From Atherinomorus stipes (taxonomy: Eukaryota; Chordata; Actinopteri; Atheriniformes; Atherinidae): 64,000 bases of DNA. Shown piece after piece: positions 9,819-22,490 of this stretch. The position numbers and the translations under genes are program-made. Under the pieces are notes generated by a model that was not told the DNA's origin, ran no database searches, and saw only the letters and a program-made list of their open reading frames with translations. The stretch lies in contig JALJCO010010451.1 in the NCBI GenBank assembly GCA_023101725.1, forward strand, positions 1 through 64,000, given 5' to 3'. Position 1 is the first letter of the stretch. Each line of letters begins with the position of its first letter.

Positions 9819-10560
9819 CTCTTTTTTACCCCTACCCCTTCCCCCTTCCCCTTGGCCCTTGCACTTAAAACGAAGCTCCAAGGGGGAGGGGTGAAGGTAA
9901 CCCCTTCAAATTGGGACACCCCTTCAAGAATCACATCCGTCATCAGTGATCCGCCGGCTTGTGTGGAAGCAGATGTGCACTGAGCTGTTGGCGCAAATCT
10001 GGAGAAATCAGCCGTCTACAGCTGTGGATTAACGTTAACAAGCAAATTGGATTTTTGCATGACATCCCTGCCTGTGTTTTATCCCATGAAGACCAGCAGC
10101 GATGCTGCCGAATTTCTTATTGATCATCTAGATGATCAGGGCTGCAGAGCACCGCTGGTTTTCAGCCTGGTTGCGTTTATATAACTGAAGCGTCAATGTA
10201 GTACTCGCGATTTTTTTTCATGTGCATTTTGCAAAAAAAATGACCGTTAAACATTTAAACAGCATTAAACTAGACTATATAATGGTTTTCACACTTTTTA
10301 AACTTTATTTATGGAGAAATTTTCATTTGTGGTGTTTTGGACTCAGTAGCAGCCATCGTCCCAGTGATTTTCATACCCCTTCGTTTGAAGTGTGCTCTCG
10401 AAAAATCTTCGTTTGAAGGGGTATATAGCCCTCCCCCCTTAGCCCTTCCCCTCCATCCTACAGGTATTGGGACACCCCTACCCCTACACATGAACGCGCA
10501 AAATGGAGGGGAAGGGCTAAGGGGGGAAATGGGATTCACCTTAAGTCTCGGAGGCGTTGA
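9819..10560. repeat. pyrimidine-rich inverted repeats, probable miniature element pieces
   Basis: CCCCTTCC-type runs at 9829-9865 and 10430-10530 flank AT-rich sequence. ATTGGGACACCCCT occurs at both ends (about 9911 and 10468), the look of a miniature transposon. A perfect 24-bp inverted repeat lies at 10433-10456 and 10503-10526. Confidence 0.5.
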
Positions 10561-11342
10561 CGTTGGAGGTGAGTGAATTAAAGCTTTTAAAAACGCTGTT
10601 TGTCAGCTGTTTACCATGAAGCTAACGAGCTTTCCACTCGGCTGTTACTGTGAACCTGCGACACGTCCCTGCGCTCCGAAGGCGAGGTTTCGGGTGGTGT
10701 GTTTTTTTAAATTGTCGCTTTCTCAAACCGTTTTGCCAACCGTAGCTTTAAAAGCCGCTAATGGAAATGCCTACATTCGAAAAAACATATCGCAAAAAAG
10801 TTTTTACACTTTCAGAAGACGTTTTTTTTTCCCAGATGTTTCCATAAAGCAGTTTTTTGCAAAAGTGAAATTGAAACATTTTTTTTAGCATTTAGAGCCA
10901 TCAGGCGTGACGTAGGAGGTAAATCCAGTTATTCCTTCTTGATTATGATGTTTATAATCGTTTATAAGCATCAACTTAGAAATCAGAGAGATGGGGGAAG
11001 TTTTACCATCATGCCGATATGAAAAATCCCAAAATCGCCGTAATTCAGCAAACTCGGTTCATTTTGGACATTGTTTCCACACATTTGTAGCACCGCGACT
11101 CGGTTATCTTGTTCTCACGTTATTTACGTCACCAGGATTTAATAAAACGTGACCAGGATAACATCGCATGACTGCACCTTCGTATCAGCAGCTGCATCAT
11201 CACATCAGTCAGGAACTGGTGGCGATAAACGTGGAATAAAGATCCAGAAATGACATCCACACTCCAGAAGTTTTCATCCGTGTTTCGTTTCGAGCGTCGG
11301 TCCTGGAAGTCTCCACGAGTGTTTTTCCTGCTGATGTGATCA
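10561..11342. other. no feature recognised
   Basis: AT-leaning sequence with several short poly-T runs. No tandem repeat or family match was seen, and open frames are under 100 codons. Confidence 0.5.
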
Positions 11343-13040
11343 GAGGCTCCGTACATACGGACTTGCAGGTGAGACTTCTGGGGGTCACAGTCGATCATCA
11401 TCTCTCACGGTCGCCTCATGTGGACCACGTTATCAGTAATATGGGAAAAGCTATTGCTGTAACAAGAAGGTGCGCTTGCTTCGTCACTCAGGTGGTCCTG
11501 AAGCAGGTGGTTCAGTCGCTTGTATTATCACAACTTAAATACTGCTCCATGATCTGGTCCGCTGCAAATAAAACTGATGTAGCCAGGATTCAGGTTGTCC
11601 AGAACAAAGCTGCCCGCTTAGTGCTTAAAGGAACATTCCACCCACAGAATGATGTAACTTTATCTTCCACTTCCCCTCATGGTGAGAAAGACTCTGCAGC
11701 ACTTTTTTAATATCTCAAATGCAGCCGGTGATCAGGAAGGCTTCTCGTTTCCCCCCAACTTTCATATAATGGAGTTCGCCGGGACCCGAGCCAAAAAGGT
11801 CCATAAAAGTCCACAAAAACTTGTCAATATTCCTCCATACTGCTCGTCCAATGTAATCCAAGTGTCCTGAGTGGGTAGCGTCCAGAATTTACTGGAAACC
11901 ATCATTTAGTAGATTTTTAGAGTCTAAACAGTACTACATCTGTACTACATCAGTACTATATCAGTACTACATCACATCTCCTGCGATGCACGTTCATGAA
12001 ACTACGGAAGCTGCGGCAGACGAGATCACGCGTTCTCTTTTTCTTTCTTTCTTTGTTTTAAATCAACATCAACCCCTCTTGGACCCTCTTGTGTTTGTCC
12101 CGGTTCGTCTGCAGCTCTGTCGCTCTTAGCACAATGTAAACAGCGAATTTCTTCTTCTACGCTTGTATTAGCGGCAGAGTAGGCTCTGAACGCCGAGGCT
12201 TCCATAGTTTCATGAACGTGCATATGCGTGCTTCACGGAAGTAAGATGTAGTACTGTTTATTCTCTAAAAATATACTAAATGGCGTAGTTTCCAGTAAAT
12301 TCTGGACGCTACCCACTCAGGACACGTGGATTACATTGGTAGTCCATATTAAAATAGTGCTGCTATAGATATTAAAAAAGTGCTGCAGAGTCTTCCTCAC
12401 CATGAGGGGAAGTGGAAGATAAAGTTACATCATTCTGTGGGTGTACTGTTCCTTTAGTGTCCTTACTTTTTCAGTGTTCAACGAATGCATCATACTTTAT
12501 CTCGGGTTTTGCTCCAAGATATATTTAATTATAATTCATAAATTTTTTTTTTTTTAAAAGGTCATTCTTAATGGATTCCCCACTTCAGTGTCTGAAATAT
12601 CAGATATGTAAAGCAGGTACTCTCATTCTACTCGGCAGGCTTGTGGTGCTGATTTGGTTGTTGATCGACCAAAAACGAATGTTTCAGAAGTCTGTAACAT
12701 TTACATCATCAAAATTGTGGAATAGTTTGCCTAAAGAATGAAGAGATCTACCAAATTTACAAATGTTTAAACAAACACTGAAAGCTCGACTGCTCTAATG
12801 AGCCCTATATATTTCATTTTTGTTATTTTGAATTTTTATGTTTTGTGGATCTCATGAATTATCATTTTGTGGCTGTTTGTATTTTGCGTTTTGTTTCTTT
12901 CATACGAATGATTATTGTGAATGTGTGATTTTGTATTTTGTTTCTTTTAAATTGGGACCCCAGGAGGACTAGCGACCCCTGTTGGTGGGAGCTAATGGGG
13001 ATCTCCACAAGAAAAACAAACAAACAAACAAAGGTTTCCT
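11343..13040 (+). pseudogene. LINE (non-LTR) reverse-transcriptase 3' end, interrupted
   Basis: 11360-11625 encodes the C-terminal thumb region of a non-LTR reverse transcriptase: LLGVTVDHHLS, then LSQLKYC, then ARIQVVQNKAARLVL. After a palindromic insertion (11629-12453) the pattern resumes in damaged frames with RQACGADLVVDRPKTNV and FTSSKLWNSLPKE, followed by stops. An AT-rich 3' UTR ends in AGGACTAGCGACC...GAGCTAATGGGGATC and a short (AAAC)n tail near 13010-13035, as in teleost LINEs. It is a 5'-truncated dead copy. The clade (L2, CR1 or Rex-like) cannot be fixed by eye. Confidence 0.8.
11629..12453. mobile_element. palindromic TTAA-target miniature element, copy 1
   Basis: Inserted in the LINE at TTAA (11625-11628); the right flank is TTAG. 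Ends AGGAACATTCCACCCACAG and its inverse form a long terminal inverted repeat (about 90 bp here). Nested within, about 11867-12325, is a second palindrome with its own ends (TCCTGAGTGGGTAGCGTCC and inverse). A TTAA target fits piggyBac- or Kolobok-like elements. A second copy is at 30639-31326. Confidence 0.75.
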
Positions 13041-14277
13041 CTGAATCATCACCTCCTGATGAGCAGCAGCTCTGAAAAAGCATGTTTATATCTCCGTCCT
13101 CCTCAAACTGGAGTCTCGCGGGACGGATTTGACCAGAATTACGGCTGATACCAGTCAATGGAAACACCTGCATATCACAACTGTACTTTTACTAAATTGA
13201 AGAATTATCACATTTATTTTGTGAAAAAGTGTCATGGAAACCCAGCGAATGTCTGTCTGTCTGTCTTGAACATCTTTCAGAAAGATCTTTTCTCATCTTT
13301 CGGAAATTTTCTCGTTATTACTTTTGTCGGATTCAAGTTTTTTCTGGGACCATTGTTTTTTTTTTTCTTTCATTAATTGAGGGGTACAAACAATTTTTTC
13401 CTCTTCTTATATAAAAACAAAAGTTCTTGTTAAATTATGACATCATTCTTGTAAAATAACATTCTTCTAGTAATATTACAACTTTATTGTCCAAGTCTGT
13501 AAAACTTTTCCTCGTGGGCCTGATACTCCGTTGTTAAATATTTCAACAGGTCAGAAATGTAACTAAAGTTAAAGCTGATATGAAAATCTTGTTTTTCTGA
13601 TTGTTTGTGGAAACTAGCAGCAGGAATTCAGACTGAGCAGGTTATGAAAGATGTTTGCTGGCAGCAGGAAGCTGATTACAGCGTGAACGTGTCCGGTTCT
13701 GCTGGACGATCCGCATGAGCCGGAGACAAAGTGACGTCCACCAGAGCAGCTGCTGAGATCAGGCTGGTTTCTCCGGAACGTTCCTGCATCGGGTTTTCTC
13801 CAGGATCGGCAGGAACGGAGCTGAAGCTGGTCTGAGCATCAGTCCTCCTCAGACCTCCTTGTTACCGGGTAAACCACGTTGGAATACTTCAGACCCACCA
13901 GGAGGAAAACCCGGCGGCTCTGTGATGAGGTCCGACCCTGCAGAGGCAGAATTACCGCCTCCTCTGCAGCAGATCCACATCTTGATGCCACATGTTCCCT
14001 GAGACCGCCCAGTTGGACCTTCTCCTGCATCATCATCATCGCTGCTTCATCACTGTAATGAGCCCACATGACAGCAGGAAATCAGGAAAACCACGAGCCA
14101 GATTAACCAGCAAGCTGATCCGGATCAGAACGGGACCACTTCTCTGTGTCAGACCAGCAGCTTCCGGCCAGTCCAGGACCAGGATCAGAGACTCGTCAGG
14201 AAACCAGATCATCTGTTCCAACCCACTTCATTTATAAAATAAGATCAAATAAAACTAAATAGAATAGAATAAAACAA
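13041..14277. other. non-repetitive spacer, no gene recognised
   Basis: AT-rich to about 13600, then more GC-rich. A minus-strand open stretch at 13839-14069 has a possible donor near 13865 but no convincing acceptor or domain. Confidence 0.4.
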
Positions 14278-14690
14278 AGTGAGCTAACCAGAGCTAACCA
14301 GAACTAAACTGGAGCTAACCAGAACTAAACCGGAGCTAACCAGAACTAGCCAAAACTAAACCAGAGCTAAACCAGAGCTAACTGGAGCTAAACCAGAGCT
14401 AAATGGAGCTAACCAGAGCTAACCGGAGCTAAACCAGAGCTAACCAGAACTAAACCAGAGCTAAATGGAGCTAACAAGAGTTAAACCAGAACTAACCAGA
14501 GCTAAATGGAGCTAACAAGAGTTAAACCAGAACTAACCAGAGCTAAATGGAGCTAACCGGAGCTAACCAGAGTTAAACCAGAACTAACCAGAGCAAACCG
14601 GAGTTAACTGGAGCTAACTAGAGCTAACTAGAGTTAAACCAGAGCTAAGTGGACCTGACTGGAGCTAACCGGAGCTAACCGGCGCTAGCG
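14278..14690. repeat. irregular GAGCTAACCA-type minisatellite
   Basis: Roughly 10-bp units (GAGCTAACCA, GAACTAAACC and GAGCTAAATG variants) tandemly repeated with irregular spacing. Confidence 0.85.
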
Positions 14691-14857
14691 GTTCCCTGCT
14701 GTGTGATGCTGGTTAGTAAACTGTTGAAACGTGAAGCTTCAAGTCTGAGAACAATAGAAACAGAAACATGACTGAACCAGAACCAGAACCAAAACCAGCA
14801 GGTCCAGAATCTGAACCATAAATCCTCCATCCAGGGACGCCCGCAGACATTTCTTTT

Positions 14858-15806
14858 AGGGGTGGCCACAGGGTGGCCAAAGAAAATTATAGGGTGGCTA
14901 AGGGTTCTTAATGAACCTGGACCTTATTTCTGGAATTTCTACGTGCGTTTACTCACCAGTAACATTTCTGCATCACTCTGACTCATTTGGACACTTTTTA
15001 AATCAGTCGTAGATCCGTGTCCACAAAATGGCAGTGAAGGGGGCAGAATGAATGGGTCTCCATTATCTGCAGCAAACTTCCTTCATCTCAACAATTCACT
15101 GCAAAAACTCAGATCTTACCAAATATATTTTTCTAATTTCTAGTAAAATATCTCATCACACTCAAAATAAGACATAATCACCTAAAAAGAAACATTTCAG
15201 AGAGATAAAGGAACTTGTTTTAAGATAAATGCATCTGATTTCAAGAAATCTTATAAGAAAATTTCACTTGTTCCATTTGCAGAATTTTTTTGCTTATCAC
15301 AAGCAAAAAATAAATCTTTTGTTACTTGAGTGTGTCGAAAATCATTTGTGTTGCAAACTAATTACCTCACAAAACTTCACTGTGATGACCTCACTCACAC
15401 TGACCACCGGAGCTGAAGACGCCTCGGTTGCCCTCAATTGCAATGTGAACAAGCTGAACGGGGGCAGTGTGGTGTCGGCCCAATGAGGGCTAAGTAGGTG
15501 CTAACGTGAAAGGGGCTTTAGAAACTGGTTGGGACAGTTCTGGGTGGCACCTCCCTGGATGCATTTCCATAAGAAAGGGCGAGTTAATTCAGAGAGACAG
15601 ACCTATGAGGGACGACGGCAAAAGAGCAGAAAATGGAAGTTCTAGTGTAATATTTTTATTTATTTTATTTTTATAAGCTTATAAAGATTTTGACATTCAA
15701 ATATAAGCAGTTATGTACGTGTTAATAGTACATAAAAATGGACATAAATGAAAAAAATATCATTTTTGCAGGGGTGGCCAGCTTTTTGTTCAGGGGGGCC
15801 ATGGCC
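14858..15806. mobile_element. hAT-like non-autonomous element with a nested CACTGCAAAAAC element
   Basis: The ends AGGGGTGGCCACAGG (left) and CCATGGCCACCCCC (right) are inverted. Inside at about 15100-15300 is a CACTGCAAAAACTCAGATCTTACC miniature-element sequence that also occurs near 19410-19493 (inverted) and 19915-20030. No transposase is visible. Confidence 0.5.
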
Positions 15807-15850
15807 ACCCCCAGGGGGAGTCCTTGCCTCCATCATGAGGAGAAACAAAG

Positions 15851-16597
15851 ACTGTTTCTCAATAACAAGTACGTTAGGTACATACTTGTGTACTTGCTAC
15901 ACTTGCTTGTGTACTTGTCGGAAGTACAGACTTCCCAGGACGGAAGGACGCAAGTACGCTCGTTGCACATTTGGAACAGAAACGTACTTGATTACGTCAA
16001 AGGCGAAGTTACGTCATGACCGTTATCTAAAAGTAACATAAACCCTGCTTGAAAGTGGCAGTTAAATCCAGCTAATCTGTGCAACCGCCTTACTGTTAGC
16101 TACCGTTAGCTACCGTTAGCTACTGTTAGCTGCCGTTAGCTACCGTTAGCTACTGTTAGCTACCGTTAGTTACTGTTAGCTACCGTTAGCTACCGTTAGC
16201 TACCGTTAGCTACTGTTAGCTACCGTTAGCTGTTCAGCCCATTTGTTAAACCTCTATTCACTTTTAACAACAACTTAAACTTCATCAAACCACCAAGAAG
16301 TTGAAGTAAAACAACTCTGTTGTAGAAAAGTTACATCAAACCAACATTACTTGAAATAACGAGTATTTTCAGCATTTATAACTATTACTTCTTCACCATT
16401 GTTATGTAAGGATGCCTGAAGTCCACAAAAGTCACCTCTAATACGGACTCGGAGACGTGGGCGGAACAAGTACACATCTGGGAATGTGGGGCGTATTTGT
16501 CCTGATGCGATCTTTGAACTGGAACGGTACTTGGACCTGTACTGATGACGTTTCAGAAGTACACAAGTACGCAAAAGTACGCAAACTGAGAAACGGC
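15851..16597. mobile_element. miniature element with TGTTTCTCAAT ends
   Basis: Left end CTGTTTCTCAATAACAAGTACG and right end GTACGCAAACTGAGAAACGG are imperfect inverts. Both arms are rich in AAGTAC motifs. The middle holds a 10-bp minisatellite (TACCGTTAGC, 16091-16232, about 14 copies). Confidence 0.55.
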
Positions 16598-16905
16598 CAA
16601 AGACCTGAACCAGGAAGCCCAACGATCACTGACTGGCTCTACAGGAAGAGATGAACGGTTATCTACAGAGAGATGAGGACCAGAACCAGAACCAGGACCA
16701 GAAACCAGAACCAGAACCAGGACCAGAAACTAGGACCAGAAACCAGGACCAGAAACCAGAACCAGGACCAGAACGGCCAAAGACCTGAACCAGGAAGCCC
16801 AGAGATCATTGACTGGCTCTACAGGAAGAGATGACCAGAAACCAGAACCAGGACCAGAAACTAGGACCAGAAACCAGGACCAGAAACCAGAACCAGGACC
16901 AGGGA
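16598..16905. repeat. CCAGAA-rich repeat with a duplicated 60-bp block
   Basis: GGACCAGAAACCAGAACCA-type short units. The block CGGCCAAAGACCTGAACC...GGAAGAGATGA at 16594-16654 recurs almost exactly at 16773-16833, so a segment of about 180 bp was duplicated. Confidence 0.75.
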
Positions 16906-17182
16906 AGTCTGCTGAAGTCCTCGCTGCACTAACTAAACTCCTTCTCTGAACTCCTTCAACTTCAGCTGCTGCTTTCTGTCACCGTCCTGTCAAACACCAA
17001 ACCCCCCCCTCATCCGGGCCCTTGGACGGGGCCTCTGGTGATCTGGTGATCCCCCCCCCCCCAGGGATCTGCTGATTGCAGTGTTTGAAAGGCAGATGTT
17101 TGGTCTCAGCTTCATCTAAACATGGACGTATAGAAGATGGAGAATGTTGATGGGAAACAGCTGAGTGGCCCCAGAACCTGAA

Positions 17183-18697
17183 TCCCAGAGTTAAATGTTC
17201 ACATGCCAGGAATGGTGTTAATCTGGATTATTGTTTTATTCAGAGTTAAATGTTCACATGCCAGGAATGGTGTTAATCTGGATTACTGTTTTATTCAGAG
17301 TTAGGGGTTTACATGCCAGGAATGGTGTTAAACTGGATTATTGTTTTATTCAGAGTTAGAGGTTTACGTGCCAGGAATGGTGTTAAACTGGATTATTGTT
17401 TTATTCAGAGTTAGGGGTTTGCATGCCAGGAATGGTGTTAATCTGGATTATTGTTTTATTCAGAGTTAGGGGTTTACATGCCAGGAATGGTGTTAATCTG
17501 GATTATTGTTTTATTCAGAGTTAGGGGTTTACATGCCAGGAATGGTGTTAATCTGGATTATTGTTTTATTCAGAGTTAGGGGTTTACATGCCAGGAATGG
17601 TGTTAATCTGGATTATTGTTTTATTCAGAGTTAGAGGTTTACATGCCAGGAATGGTGTTAATCTGGATTATTGTTTTATCCAGAGTTAGAGGTTTACATG
17701 CCAGGAATGGTGTTAAACTGGATTATTGTTTTATTCAGAGTTAGGGGTTTGCATGCCAGGAATGGTGTTAATCTGGATTATTGTTTTATTCAGAGTTAGG
17801 GGTTTACATGCCAGGAATGGTGTTAATCTGGATTATTGTTTTATTCAGAGTTAGGGGTTTACATGCCAGGAATGGTGTTAATCTGGATTATTGTTTTATT
17901 CAGAGTTAGGGGTTTACATGCCAGGAATGGTGTTAATCTGGATTATTGTTTTATTCAGAGTTAGAGGTTTACGTGCCAGGAATGGTGTTAAACTGGATTA
18001 TTGTTTTATTCAGAGTTAGGGGTTTGCATGCCAGGAATGGTGTTAATCTGGATTATTGTTTTATTCAGAGTTAGGGGTTTACATGCCAGGAATGGTGTTA
18101 ATCTGGATTATTGTTTTATTCAGAGTTAGGGGTTTACATGCCAGGAATGGTGTTAATCTGGATTATTGTTTTATTCAGAGTTAGGGGTTTACATGCCAGG
18201 AATGGTGTTAATCTGGATTATTGTTTTATTCAGAGTTAGAGGTTTACATGCCAGGAATGGTGTTAATCTGGATTATTGTTTTATCCAGAGTTAGAGGTTT
18301 ACATGCCAGGAATGGTGTTAATCTGGATTATTGTTTTAGTCAGAGTTAGGGGTTTACATGCCAGGAATGGTGTTAATCTGGATTATTGTTTTATTCAGAG
18401 TTAGAGGTTTACATGCCAGGAATGGTGTTAATCTGGATTATTGTTTTATTCAGAGTTAGAGGTTTACATGCCAGGAATGGTGTTAATCTGGATTATTGTT
18501 TTATTCAGAGTTAGAGGTTTACATGCCAGGAATGGTGTTAATCTGGATTATTGTTTTATTCAGAGTTAGGGGTTCACATGCCAGGAATGGTGTTAATCTG
18601 GATTACTGTTTTATTCAGAGTTAGAGGTTTACATGCCAGGAATGGTGTTAATCTGGATTATTGTTTTATTCAGAGTTAGGGGTTCACATGCCAGGAA
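17183..18697. repeat. 55-bp minisatellite, about 27 copies
   Basis: Unit CAGAGTTAGGGGTTTACATG, CCAGGAATGGTGTTAATCTG, GATTATTGTTTTATT. Copies are highly similar. Units carrying GGTTTGCATG recur with GCATG at 17421, 17751 and 18026 (spacings of 6 and 5 units), which shows blocks of units were duplicated together. No long open frame. Confidence 0.95.
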
Positions 18698-20371
18698 TGA
18701 TACGTGAAAAGGAATAAAATCTTTGTGCATTGTATCTGAAGGAATGAGTGGAAAGAATGCATCACCAGACATCTGTGGAGTCTGCCGTTGCCAGGCAACG
18801 GGACTGGAGCATTATGGGAAGTTCTGGTTGGCTACGACGTCCCGTTTCAGGAGGCTGCTTCGGAAACCAGGAGATCTCACTGAAATGTTTCTCCTCCGGT
18901 GATTTCGTCTCGTTTTGAGAGTGATGATAAAAACATGTCAGACTGTAGGAAAACTTAAATCATGAAATATAATATAATAAAAGGATACGTGGAAATTAAT
19001 AAGAACTAATGATGACCATGTTTTATGCATATTGTGATTCATTATTAGAGTATTATTAAGTATTATGTTGTGCATTGTGATTTACAAAGAGATTATTATG
19101 ATTGAGTATCATTAAGGATGATATAGTGATAATGAGGATTATGATTTATTTATTCATACTTAAAACTTTGTTATACTGTGATTTACAAAAGCGAGTAAAG
19201 TTACGGTATAGTACTTTTATATAGTACTGTATCCTTTTAAGAGTTTTGTTCTTATTGTTCGGTGTATTGTGTCAAGAATTTTATTAAATGAAAGTGAATG
19301 TTACATTTAAGTTGCGTCTGACAAAAAGGGTTTCGGACTTCATACGTTTTTCTAAACTTCCTCCAAAACTCCAAAACTTATGACCCCAAATATGAGCGTT
19401 GTTCTTAATTTCAGTTCAAAATGAAGAAATGAAAATGTTTTTACGAGAAATGAGAAAAATCTACTTGCTAAGATCTGAGTTTTTGCAGTGTTCCTGCTTC
19501 CAGCCGAAACTCTGCTGACTGGAATATTTGTTCTTTCCCAGAACTCCCAGCAGCACCTCTGGCTTTCCAGAGAACTTACCCAGATCTGGACTGATCTGCC
19601 CCCCCCACCAGCGTTCCAGATGCTTGTCTCGTCTCTGAAGATGCGGGAAAACTCCCGGAAGGTGGCGGGAACGTCTGGGACCAGCTGAGAGGTTTTCCCG
19701 GTCCAGAGTTCAGAGGTCCGGATCCGACCAGCTGATGTTCTGGACATGAAAGGTCTCAGATAAGACGGGAGGGGCGCGTTTAGTCTGGACTCACTGATGA
19801 CAGGAAACCAGCCTGACTGGCCTCCGTCCACGTTTCTGTCCCGTCCTCAGCACGTCCCCGTTTAGTCAAACCTGAACCCGGACCAGGCCGAGGACACCTG
19901 GAAGTCCAGCCGCACTGCAAAAACTCAAATCTTACCAAGTAGATTTTCTCATTTCTAGATAAAATGTCTCATCACATGAAAAACAAGACAAAAGTACCTG
20001 AAGAGAAACATTTCAGTGAGATGTAGGTTGACTTGAGTTGTTGGTATAAGTAATCAGAATGTATAAGTAGTCAGTGAAAGTACATTATTATGCACTATGA
20101 GTGCCCTCATACACCATAATATGTGTTCATGGGTATTCCAGAGCATCCATATAACTAGTCACTATAACGCATTATAAGTGACATTGTGATGTTTTATAAC
20201 CCTTAATATAGTTTGTTATAAAGCACTATGAGTGCTCTCTATGACTGTGGGCTTCATACCGCATGAACCATAATGGACGTGATGTTAATAAGTACTCATT
20301 AGCATCCATAGAATGAGTCGTTATAATTAATCATAAGTGGCAGAATAATGTTTTATAACAGCTGTCCCAGG
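18698..20371. other. AT-rich spacer with outward-facing miniature-element arms
   Basis: 18787-18799 is GTTGCCAGGCAAC, a palindromic RFX X-box-like site. At 19410-19493 a CACTGCAAAAAC-type arm lies inverted relative to a second arm at 19915-20030. Between them 420 bases of GC-richer sequence are open on both strands without a recognisable domain. 20040-20360 is AT-rich with TTATAA-type repeats. Confidence 0.5.
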
Positions 20372-22490
20372 CAGTTGTGGCTACATACGTAGCTTACCAT
20401 CACCACGTACGAATGAGGCTGCATACGTAGCTTACCGTCACCACGTACGAATGTGGCTGCATACGTAGCTTACCATCACCACGTATGAATGAGGCTACAT
20501 ACGTAGCTTACCGTCACCACGTATGAATGTGGCTGCATACGTAGCTTACCATCACCACGTATGAATGAGGCTACATACGTAGCTTACCGTCACCACGTAC
20601 GAATGTGGCTGCATACGTAGCTTACCATCACCACGTACGAATGAGGCTACATACGTAGCTTACCATCACTATGTACGAATGTGGCTGCATACGTAGCTTA
20701 CCGTCACCACGTACGAATGTGGCTGCATACGTAGCTTACCGTCACCACGTACGAATGTGGCTGCATACGTAGCTTACCATCACTATGTACGAATGTGGCT
20801 GCATACGTAGCTTACCGTCACCACGTACGAATGAGGCTGCATACGTAGCTTACCGTCACCACGTACGAATGAGGCTACATACGTAGCTTACCATCACCAC
20901 GTACGAATGTGGCTGCATACGTAGCTTACCATCACCACGTACGAATGTGGCTGCATACGTAGCTTACCGTCACCACGTACGAATGAGGCTGCATACGTAG
21001 CTTACCGTCACCACGTACGAATGTGGCTGCATACGTAGCATACCGTCACCACGTACGAATGAGGCTGCATACGTAGCTTACCGTCACCACGTATGAATGA
21101 GGCTACATACGTAGCTTACTGTCACCACGTACGAATGTGGCTGCATACGTAGCTTACCGTCACCACGTACGAATGTGGCTGCATACGTAGCTTACCGTCA
21201 CCACGTACGAATGTGGCTGCATATGTAGCTTACCATCACCTATGTACGAATGTGGCTGCATACGTAGCTTACGTCACCACGTACGAATGTGCCTGCTTAC
21301 CGTCACCACGTACGAATGTGGCTGCATAGTAGCTTACCGTACAGGAAAAAAAGGGGGTAAATAAAAATAACTACCACGAAAAAAATGAGGCTGCATACGT
21401 AGCTTACCGTCACCACGTACGAATGTGGCTGCATACGTAGCTTACCATCACCACGTACGAATGTGGCTGCATACGTAGCTTACCGTCACCACGTATGAAT
21501 GAGGCTGCATACGTAGCTTACCATCACTATGTACGAATGTGGCTGCATACGTAGCTTACCGTCACCACGTACGAATGTGGCTGCATACGTAGCTTACCAT
21601 CACCACGTACGAATGTGGCTGCATACGTAGCTTACCGTCACCACGTATGAATGAGGCTGCATACGTAGCTTACCATCACCACGTACGAATGTGGCTGCAT
21701 ACGTAGCTTACCATCACTATGTACGAATGTGGCTGCATACGTAGCTTACCGTCACCACGTATGAATGAGGCTGCATACGTAGCTTACCGTCACCACGTAC
21801 TAATGAGGCTGCATACGTAGCTTACCATCACTATGTACGAATGTGGCTGCATACGTAGCTTACCGTCACCACGTACTAATGAGGCTGCATACGTAGCTTA
21901 CCATCACTATGTACGAATGTGGCTGCATACGTAGCTTACCATCACCACGTACGAATGTGGCTGCATACATAGCTTACCGTCACCACGTATGAATGAGGCT
22001 GCATACGTAGCTTACCATCACCACGTACGAATGTGGCTGCATACGTAGCTTACCATCACCACGTACGAATGTGGCTGCATACGTAGCTTACCATCACCAC
22101 GTACGAATGTGGCTGCATACGTAGCTTACCATCACCACGTATGAATGTGGCTACATACGTAGCTTACCGTCACCACGTACGAATGTGGCTGCATACGTAG
22201 CTTACCATCACCACGTATGAATGTGGCTACATACGTAGCTTACCGTCACCACGTATGAATGAGGCTACATACGTAGCTTACCGTCACCACGTATGAATGA
22301 GGCTACATACGTAGCTTACAGTCACCACGTACGAATGAGGCTGCATACGTAGCTTACCATCACCACGTATGAATGTGGCTACATACGTAGCTTACCGTCA
22401 CCACGTACGAATGAGGCTTCATACGTAGCTTACCGTCACTATGTACGAATGTGGCTGCATATGTAGCTTACCGTCACCACGTACGAATGA
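20372..22490. repeat. 38-bp satellite, about 55 copies
   Basis: Unit GAGGCTGCATACGTAGCTTA then CCGTCACCACGTACGAAT. Each unit holds the palindrome TACGTA and several CpGs. Variation is concentrated at a few sites (GAG/GTG, GCA/ACA, CCG/CCA, ACG/ATG). The array is broken at about 21280-21385 by degenerate copies and A-rich sequence. Confidence 0.95.
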
